Position numbers and translations under genes: made by a program
NCBI RefSeq assembly: GCF_041729615.1
Contig: NZ_CP154874.1
Span: 1,493,001-1,557,000, forward strand
Length of the DNA: 64,000 bases
DNA from: Pseudomonas alcaligenes
Lineage (GTDB): Bacteria; Pseudomonadota; Gammaproteobacteria; Pseudomonadales; Pseudomonadaceae
Direction: 5' to 3'
The notes under the pieces: model-generated
Databases searched by the model: none
What the model was told of the DNA's origin: nothing
What the model saw: only the letters and a program-made list of their open reading frames with translations
In this document: positions 55,701 through 64,000 of the stretch, piece by piece
How the letters are laid out: each line of letters starts with the position of its first letter
How positions within the stretch are numbered: the stretch's first letter is position 1

Positions 55701-55777
55701 TGGTCGGGGTAGAGAGATTCGAACTCCCGACATCCTGCTCCCAAAGCAGGCGCGCTACCGGACTGCGCTATACCCCG
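55701..55777 (-). tRNA. tRNA-Pro (anticodon TGG)
   Basis: 77-base cloverleaf with CCA: acceptor CGGGGTA, anticodon stem CCTGC-TTTGGGA-GCAGG, T-arm GGGAGTTCGAATCTCTC. Middle gene of the three-tRNA operon. Confidence 0.97.
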
Positions 55778-55786
55778 CCTGGAAGT

Positions 55787-55862
<76 letters not shown>

Positions 55863-56063
55863 ACGACGAGCTTCCAATCTCTTCCTCGGAAGGCTTTCGC
55901 CTATTCCCGCATCAGAGGCGCGCCATTTTACGTAGCCACATGCTTATGTCAACCCTGACAACGACTTATTTGATTCGCACCGGCGTACCAATAACCGGCT
56001 AGGATATTCCTGACAGCATGAACGGCTTTACACGGCGCCCAATCGACGCCTCCAGGACAATCC

Positions 56064-58436
56064 ATGCCTCCCAAGGACACCCCACCGACTCCCCCCAGCA
56101 TCCCCGGCGTCGCCAGCCGCGCCATCCAGCCGCGTTTCGGCGAGCTGGTGCAAGACTGCCGCAAGCTGGTGATGAACAACCTGGCCGAACACCTCGGCGG
56201 GCTGTTCGCCCAGCTCGACGACACCCTCTTCGAAGGTGCGGAAAAGGCCGAGAACAACAAGGTGCAGAGCCTGTTCTTCGATGCCATGCGCGACCTGCGC
56301 AAGCTGCGCCCGCAGATCGAACGCAGCTATCACCAGCGCGTCGCGCAGAACTTCGCCGACTTCCTCGACGGCAAGCTCAAGACCAGGCCGCAGAACGCCG
56401 AACTGGATACCGACAGCCTCAGCCTGGTGCAGAACGAGGACTACGAGGAAAGCCTGCAGGTGACCAACATGGTCAGCCGGGTCAAGGCGCGCAGCACGCG
56501 CACCCTGTTCGCCCTGGAGCAGCGCCTGGCCCTGCTCAACAACGGTCAGAAACTGCTCGAGGACGCCAACCCCTTCGGTCCGCAGGCCCTGGCCGAGGCT
56601 TTCCGCCTGGCCCTGGCGCCACATCCGCTGCCGCTGCGCATCAAGCTGATCCTCTACACGCTGTTCGACCGCCACGTGATGCAGGGTCTGGACACCCTCT
56701 ACGAGATGCTCAACCAGCGCCTGATCAACGCCGGCATCCTGCCCAACCTCAAGTTCACTGCCCAGCGCACACCGTCCGCCACACCACCGGCGAAGCCCGA
56801 GGGCTCGGCGGCCAGCGCACCGCAGGCCAGCGCTACCGGCCCGGGCACCGCCCCCGTGAGCGGCGGCACGGCCGGCTCACCATCCATGCCCCAGCCGGCA
56901 CCGATCATCCAGGCACCGGCCGATCTCAGCGCGCCGCCACCGCAGGATCCCGGCCAGCTGCTCGGCGGCCTCACCGCCCTGCTCGGCGAACGCCGCCAGC
57001 AGGACCTCGATGCGCCCCTGCCCGGCGGCACCCGCAGCATCGCCAGCTTCGCCCCGCGCACGGCCACCAGCACCTACAGCGCCGGCGAGCTGCTGGAGGC
57101 GCTGACCCGCCTGCAGCAACAGTCCGCCAGCACCCTGGCCGAGCGCCTGCAGGGCCCGCAGCCGGTAGAAGAACTCAAGGTCAACCTGCAGCAGCAACTG
57201 GAAGCCCACAGCCGCCTGCCCGGCCAGCAGAAGCTGGCGGACCAGGAAGCCGACGTGATCGACCTGGTCGGCATGTTGTTCGACTTCATCCTCGATGACG
57301 ACAATCTACCCAACGCCTGCAAGACCGCCCTGTCTCACCTGCACACCCCCTATCTGAAGGTAGCCCTGCAGGACAAGGCGCTGTTCACCCAGCATCATCA
57401 CCCGGCGCGCCGCCTGCTCAACGCCATGGCCCAGGCCGGCGTGCTGTACGGCAGCGAAGGCGACGAGCGCGGGCTGCTGGCAAAGATCCACTGGGTGGTG
57501 GAACGGGTGATCCACGGTTTCGCCGGCGACCTGTTGTTGTTCGAGAGCCTGCTCGACGAGTTCAACGAGTTCGTCGCCACCCTCAAGCACAGGGTCGAGC
57601 TGCGCGAGCGCCGCGCGGTGGAGGCAGCCAAGGGCCGCGACAAGCTGCTCGGCGCCCGCCAGCTGGCGGTCGGAGTGATCCAGGGCGTACTCAAGGGGCG
57701 CCGGCTACCCAGCATCATCCACAACTTCCTCGAGCTGACCTGGGCCGACGTGCTGGTCTTCGTCCTGTTGCGTCATGGCGAACGCAGCGCCGAGTGGCAG
57801 CGCGCCGGCGAGGTGGCCGAGCAGCTGGCCTGGAGCGGCACCCCCCTGGACGAGGCCGGCCGCGCCCGCCTGCAGGGCCTGCGTGTGGCCCTGCTGGACG
57901 AGCTGCGCAAAGGCCTGGAGCTGCTCGGCGGCTACCACGAGGACGGCATCCGCCGGCTGCTGCAGGATATAGTCGCCTGCCAGCACGCGGTGCAGGCCCA
58001 GCAGCCGCAGCTGGCCGCGCAGATCAAGGCACAACTGCCGGAAAGCCCGCTGGGCGCCATGCTCGGCGAGGATGCTGCCCTGGCCGAGCCGGTCCGGCGC
58101 GAGACACCGCCATCACCGCGCGCGCAGGCGCTGATCAAGGAACTGCAGCAGCTGGAGTTCGGGACCTGGTTCGAGTTCGTCCAGGGCAAGGAAAGCGTGA
58201 CCCTCAAGCTATCCTGGTTCAGCCCGACCACGCACAACTACATGTTCGTCGATCACAGCGGCCAGCGCGTGGCGGTCAAGCCGATCCGCCAGCTGGCCGG
58301 CGAAATGGAACAGGGCCTGGCCCGCATCGTCACCCCGGAGCGCAGCGCGCCTCTGGTCGATCGCGCCCTCGGCGCCATCTATCGCGTCCTCCAGCGCTTC
58401 ACCGGACGCGCCCAAGAAGTCGGACAAGGAGCCTGA
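56064..58436 (+). CDS. DUF1631 domain-containing protein (paralogue 2)
   Basis: A 790-residue helical protein clearly related to the one at 38617-40944: the N-terminal segment LAEHLGGLFAQLDDTLFEGAEKAE, the middle VIDLVGMLFDFILDDDNLPN, and the C-terminal barrel-like GTWFEFVQGKE...MFVDHSGQRVAVK. A Pro/Ala/Ser-rich linker (about residues 235-320) separates the halves. The stop is adjacent to the PilZ gene start, implying a functional link with c-di-GMP signalling. Function unknown. Confidence 0.85.
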   Translation: MPPKDTPPTPPSIPGVASRAIQPRFGELVQDCRKLVMNNLAEHLGGLFAQLDDTLFEGAEKAENNKVQSLFFDAMRDLRKLRPQIERSYHQRVAQNFADFLDGKLKTRPQNAELDTDSLSLVQNEDYEESLQVTNMVSRVKARSTRTLFALEQRLALLNNGQKLLEDANPFGPQALAEAFRLALAPHPLPLRIKLILYTLFDRHVMQGLDTLYEMLNQRLINAGILPNLKFTAQRTPSATPPAKPEGSAASAPQASATGPGTAPVSGGTAGSPSMPQPAPIIQAPADLSAPPPQDPGQLLGGLTALLGERRQQDLDAPLPGGTRSIASFAPRTATSTYSAGELLEALTRLQQQSASTLAERLQGPQPVEELKVNLQQQLEAHSRLPGQQKLADQEADVIDLVGMLFDFILDDDNLPNACKTALSHLHTPYLKVALQDKALFTQHHHPARRLLNAMAQAGVLYGSEGDERGLLAKIHWVVERVIHGFAGDLLLFESLLDEFNEFVATLKHRVELRERRAVEAAKGRDKLLGARQLAVGVIQGVLKGRRLPSIIHNFLELTWADVLVFVLLRHGERSAEWQRAGEVAEQLAWSGTPLDEAGRARLQGLRVALLDELRKGLELLGGYHEDGIRRLLQDIVACQHAVQAQQPQLAAQIKAQLPESPLGAMLGEDAALAEPVRRETPPSPRAQALIKELQQLEFGTWFEFVQGKESVTLKLSWFSPTTHNYMFVDHSGQRVAVKPIRQLAGEMEQGLARIVTPERSAPLVDRALGAIYRVLQRFTGRAQEVGQGA

Positions 58437-58775
58437 ATGGACGACCGTCGCCAGCACAGCCGGCATAGCGCGCAACTCAACATCGAAGTCCTCGACCTGC
58501 ACAGCGGCCGACGCCTGGGACGGGTGGTCGACCTGTCCGAGGACGGTTTCATGCTGGTCAGCGAGACGCCGCCGGAGGCCGACTCGGTATGGGAATGCCG
58601 CCTGGTACTGGATCAGCCCCTGGAGGGTATCCACGAGATCCGTGTCGGCGCCGACTGCCTGTGGAGCCGGCCGGCGGAGCCCGGGCACAATGGCTGGTGC
58701 GGCTTCCATATCATCGACCTGGCCGATGACCAGGCCGCCGCCTTGGCCCTGCTGCTGCGCTACCTGCAGGCCTGA
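58437..58775 (+). CDS. PilZ domain protein (c-di-GMP receptor)
   Basis: A 112-residue single PilZ domain. The c-di-GMP-binding arginines are in DDRRQHSRHSA near the N-terminus, and the second motif DLSEDGF (D/NxSxxG) about residue 32. It starts at the base after the DUF1631 stop codon, so the pair is coupled. Probably an effector that acts with the DUF1631 protein. Confidence 0.9.
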   Translation: MDDRRQHSRHSAQLNIEVLDLHSGRRLGRVVDLSEDGFMLVSETPPEADSVWECRLVLDQPLEGIHEIRVGADCLWSRPAEPGHNGWCGFHIIDLADDQAAALALLLRYLQA

Positions 58776-58779
58776 ACGA

Positions 58780-58805
58780 AAAAGCCCCGGTCTACCGGGG
58801 CTTTT
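58780..58805. terminator. Bidirectional terminator between pilZ-type gene and clpB
   Basis: AAAAGCCCCGG-TCTA-CCGGGGCTTTT, perfect hairpin with A and T runs on both sides, between convergent genes. Confidence 0.92.
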
Positions 58806-58819
58806 CATAGGCACGGCAC

Positions 58820-61384
<2,565 letters not shown>

Positions 61385-61458
61385 GAATATGTCCTTCCTA
61401 CGATGAGCGGGCCGGAGCGCTGAACTGCTCCCGATAGTGAAGCCCGGAATTGCTCTCT

Positions 61459-61486
61459 AGATGAGGACAGTTTTTCCCGATTCAAG
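61459..61486 (-). promoter_or_regulatory. Heat-shock (sigma-32) promoter of clpB
   Basis: Minus strand: CTTGAA (61481-61486), 14-base spacer, CCTCATCT (61459-61466), versus CTTGAA-N13-15-CCCCATNT; one mismatch. The leader would be about 65 bases. Confidence 0.8.
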
Positions 61487-61506
61487 CGGCGGCGCGTTGA
61501 CGGAGA

Positions 61507-62241
61507 TCAGTCGGCCAGCCAGACCAGCGAGGCAAAGCGCCCGGTACGGGCGGCGCGGCGGTAGGAGAAGAAGCGCGGGTCGCTGAAGGTATCCAGCCCG
61601 CCACCATGCACGGCGGTGACGCCGATGGCCGCCAGGCGGATGCGCGCCAGGCTGTAGAGATCAGCCAGGTACTTGCCGGCATTGGCGCTCGGCACGAAGG
61701 CCCGCTCGGCCTCGGCGTGCTGTGCAACGAAGGCCTCGCGCACTTCCGCGCCGACCTCGAAGGACTGCGGGCCTATGGCCGGCCCCAGCCAGACCAGCAG
61801 CTCGTCCGGCTTGCCGCCGAGGGCGGCCACCGTATTTTCCAGCACGCCACCGGCCAGCCCGCGCCAGCCGGCATGCGCCGCCGCCACCCGGGTGCCGGCG
61901 CGGTCGCAGAACAGCGCCGGCAGGCAGTCGGCGGTCAGCACGGCGCAGGCGGTACCCGGCGTGGCCGTCCAGCTGGCATCGGCGGTCGGCACTTGTGCCG
62001 GATCAGCTGCGACCACATCCGGGCTGTGCACCTGCTTCAGCCAGGCCGGACGGCAGCCGAGGCGCTCGACCAGCAGGCGGCGGTTCTCAGTCACGGCTTG
62101 TGGCTCGTCCTCGACATGGTCGCCGAGGTTCAGGCCGTCGAAGGGTGCCTGGCTGACGCCGCCGGCCCGGGTGGTGACGCAGGCGCGTACGTTGGCCGGC
62201 GCCGGCCAGTCCGGCAGCAGCCAGTCAGACGAAGGATTCAT
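61507..62241 (-). CDS. pgeF: Peptidoglycan editing factor PgeF (YfiH laccase-domain protein)
   Basis: A 244-residue cytosolic protein of the YfiH/DUF152 family, once called a multicopper polyphenol oxidase; it removes miscoupled L-Ser from cell-wall precursors. It carries VLTADCLPALFCD and AAAHAGWRGLAGGVLE, holding zinc-site cysteine and histidine. Its start overlaps the rluD stop by 17 bases. Confidence 0.92.
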   Translation of the reverse strand: MNPSSDWLLPDWPAPANVRACVTTRAGGVSQAPFDGLNLGDHVEDEPQAVTENRRLLVERLGCRPAWLKQVHSPDVVAADPAQVPTADASWTATPGTACAVLTADCLPALFCDRAGTRVAAAHAGWRGLAGGVLENTVAALGGKPDELLVWLGPAIGPQSFEVGAEVREAFVAQHAEAERAFVPSANAGKYLADLYSLARIRLAAIGVTAVHGGGLDTFSDPRFFSYRRAARTGRFASLVWLAD

Positions 62242-63196
62242 TGTCCTGGCGCAGCAGCGACAGCAGCCAGACCAGATCCTCGGGCAGCGGCGAGGTCCAC
62301 TTCATGCGCTGCCCGGTCACCGGATGCTCCAGTTCGAGGAAGCGCGCGTGCAGGGCCTGGCGCGGGAATTCCTTGAGGGTCTGCACCAGGGTCGGGCTGG
62401 CCGCCGGCGGAATGCGGAAGCGCCCGGCGTACAGCGGGTCGCCCACCAGCGGGTAGCCGGCATGGGTCATGTGCACGCGGATCTGGTGGGTGCGCCCGGT
62501 CTCCAGCTTGACCCGCACGTGGGTGTGCGAGCGGAAGCGCTCCAGCACCCGATAGTGGGTCACGGCCGGCTTGCCGCCGTCGATCACCGCCATGCGCTGG
62601 CGGTTGGCCGAGCTGCGACCGATCGGCGCGTCGATGGTGGCGCCGGAAGTGATCACGCCGATGCAGATGCATTCGTAGATGCGGCTGACCGTGCGCTTCT
62701 GCAGCTGGTCGACCAGCCTGGTCTGCGCCTGCAGGGTCTTGGCCACCACCATCAGGCCGGTGGTGTCCTTGTCCAGGCGGTGGACGATGCCCGCGCGCGG
62801 CACGTTGATGATGTCCGGCACATGGTGCAGCAGGGCGTTGAGCAGGGTGCCGTCGGCATGCCCAGCGGCCGGATGGACCACCAGGCCGGCCGGCTTGTCG
62901 ATCACCAGCAGGTGCTCGTCCTCGTAGACGATGTTCAGCGGGATGTCCTGCGCCACCCATTCGCCCTGGGCCTCCTGCTCGGCCTGCAGGTCGAGCACGG
63001 CACCGCTGTGGACGACATCCTTCGGCCGTAGCAGGGCGCCGTCGACGGTAAGGCGGCCCTCCTTGATCCAGGCCGTCAGGCGCGAGCGCGAATACTCGTC
63101 GAACAGCTGGGCGGCGACCTGGTCGAGGCGCTGACCACCGAGGTCGGACGGCACTTCGGCGGTGAGTTGAATGAGCTGATCGGAGTCTTCGGACAT
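62225..63196 (-). CDS. rluD: 23S rRNA pseudouridine synthase RluD
   Basis: A 323-residue enzyme making pseudouridines 1911, 1915 and 1917 of 23S rRNA. N-terminal S4 domain (about residues 18-75), catalytic Asp in HRLDKDTTGLMVV (about residue 140), and LETGRTHQIRVHM. The ATG at 63196 (MSEDSDQLIQLTAE) is used; the longer reading frame upstream would run through the bamD gene on the other strand. Confidence 0.95.
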   Translation of the reverse strand: MSEDSDQLIQLTAEVPSDLGGQRLDQVAAQLFDEYSRSRLTAWIKEGRLTVDGALLRPKDVVHSGAVLDLQAEQEAQGEWVAQDIPLNIVYEDEHLLVIDKPAGLVVHPAAGHADGTLLNALLHHVPDIINVPRAGIVHRLDKDTTGLMVVAKTLQAQTRLVDQLQKRTVSRIYECICIGVITSGATIDAPIGRSSANRQRMAVIDGGKPAVTHYRVLERFRSHTHVRVKLETGRTHQIRVHMTHAGYPLVGDPLYAGRFRIPPAASPTLVQTLKEFPRQALHARFLELEHPVTGQRMKWTSPLPEDLVWLLSLLRQDNESFV

Positions 63197-63343
63197 GGGC
63201 TGCTGCGGAGGGCGGTGCGGCTTTTGGTTTCGGCGGCACGCTGTGGTTAAATACGACGTCTTTGTCCCGGCCATTTCCGGGGCGCTCATCATAACAGGAC
63301 GGCCGAGGCCTAGACAGCCGCCGTCACAGGGACGCAAGCCACC

Positions 63344-64000
63344 ATGCAAGTGAAACACCTGCTGCTGATCGCCACCCTCGCCCTCACCGCCGCCTGCTCG
63401 TCCAACAAGCCGGAAGTGGACGAAAACCTCAGCGAGACCGAGCTGTACCAGCAGGCCCAGGACGATCTCGACAGCAACAGCTACAACAACGCCATCGCCA
63501 AGCTCAAGGCCTTGGAATCGCGCTACCCCTTCGGCCGCTATGCCGAGCAGGCGCAGCTGGAGCTGATCTACGCCTACTACAAAAATGTCGAGCCGGAAGC
63601 CGCCAAGGCCTCCGCCGAGCGTTTCATCCGCCTGCACCCGCAACATGCCAACGTCGACTACGCCTACTACCTCAAGGGCCTGGCCTCCTTTGACCAGGAC
63701 CGCGGCCTGGTGGCCCGCTTCCTGCCGCTGGACCTGACCAAGCGTGACCCGGGCGCCGCCCGCGACTCGTTCAACGAATTCGCCCAGCTCACCAGCCGCT
63801 TCCCCAACAGCCGCTACGCGCCGGACGCCAAGGCGCGCATGGTCTACCTGCGCAACCTGCTGGCCGCCTACGAGATCCACGCCGGCCGCTACTACCTGAC
63901 CCGCCAGGCCTACGTCGCCGCCGCCAACCGTGGCCGCTACGTGGTGGAGAACTTCCAGGAGACCCCGGCCGTGGGCGATGGCCTGGCCCTGATGGTCGAG
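63344..64000 (+). CDS. bamD: Outer-membrane assembly lipoprotein BamD (partial, 3' end outside window)
   Basis: The first 219 codons of BamD (ComL), an essential lipoprotein of the BAM complex. Signal peptide with lipobox LTAAC at about residues 14-18 (Cys18 lipidated), then TPR units ([57 protein letters not shown]). The frame stays open to the end of the window. Divergent from rluD. Confidence 0.95.
   Translation, partial: MQVKHLLLIATLALTAACSSNKPEVDENLSETELYQQAQDDLDSNSYNNAIAKLKALESRYPFGRYAEQAQLELIYAYYKNVEPEAAKASAERFIRLHPQHANVDYAYYLKGLASFDQDRGLVARFLPLDLTKRDPGAARDSFNEFAQLTSRFPNSRYAPDAKARMVYLRNLLAAYEIHAGRYYLTRQAYVAAANRGRYVVENFQETPAVGDGLALMVE

Overview
The window is chromosomal DNA of a GC-rich gammaproteobacterium, almost certainly a Pseudomonas of the aeruginosa lineage. 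Gene order supports this: ampE-ampD / DUF1631 / nadC / tRNA-Thr / pilABCD-coaE-yacG / ndh / tRNA-Asn-Pro-Lys / clpB-pgeF-rluD / bamD, and desB-desC / desT / ureEFG, follow arrangements I know from P. aeruginosa. No species can be assigned from the sequence alone.

Layout. 0-2 kb: a polar amino-acid binding protein and an RpiR-type regulator. 2-7.4 kb (minus strand): a YadGH-type ABC exporter, SRPBCC and SnoaL-like proteins, and an ECF sigma factor with a DGPF/YciI protein, a 40-residue CPLC protein and a DUF899 protein. 7.5-14.6 kb: a histidine-utilisation cluster (hutI-hutG-hutU-hutH and hutC on the minus strand, hutD divergent) with two identical TGTATATACA operators in the divergent promoter region. 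14.7-19.2 kb: a sodium:solute symporter, a YbhN-like membrane protein, a methyltransferase and a secreted 27-residue tandem-repeat protein. 19.2-22.2 kb: the DesT-controlled unsaturated fatty-acid system with two DesT-like operators. 22.3-24.8 kb: urease accessory genes ureE-ureF-ureG and a HupE/UreJ protein behind a sigma-54 promoter candidate. 24.8-34 kb: solute-binding proteins, a LOG hydrolase, an MscS channel, a solute-binding protein / diguanylate cyclase / response regulator / PAS signalling cluster, rhlE and a TatD hydrolase. 34-42 kb: a chemoreceptor with a FliA-type promoter, a ROK kinase, ampDE, a DUF1631 protein and nadC.

42-51 kb is the type IV pilus locus and the most interesting part. 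Where Pseudomonas normally has one pilA of about 150 codons, there is a 60-codon pilin (52-residue mature helix with G/F cleavage site, Glu5, Phe24, Tyr27 and Tyr32), followed 19 bases later by a separate Sec-secreted 146-residue protein that has a pilin-head-like C-terminal cysteine pair. This looks like a split pilin of the kind known from Geobacter (PilA-N plus PilA-C). Downstream, between the pilins and tRNA-Thr, is a four-gene cassette (ABC permease, membrane-anchored accessory protein, ABC ATPase, acyltransferase) in which every junction is a four-base ATGA overlap. It recalls the Myxococcus PilGHI transporter, which is needed for pilus export. pilB, pilC and pilD on the plus strand are ordinary and intact.

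51-64 kb is mostly housekeeping: small DUF proteins, MOSC and GNAT proteins, a CbiM-like permease, ndh, three tRNAs, a second DUF1631 protein coupled to a PilZ protein, clpB with a sigma-32 promoter, pgeF, rluD and the 5' part of bamD, which runs off the window. No CRISPR array, rRNA, insertion sequence or prophage was seen.
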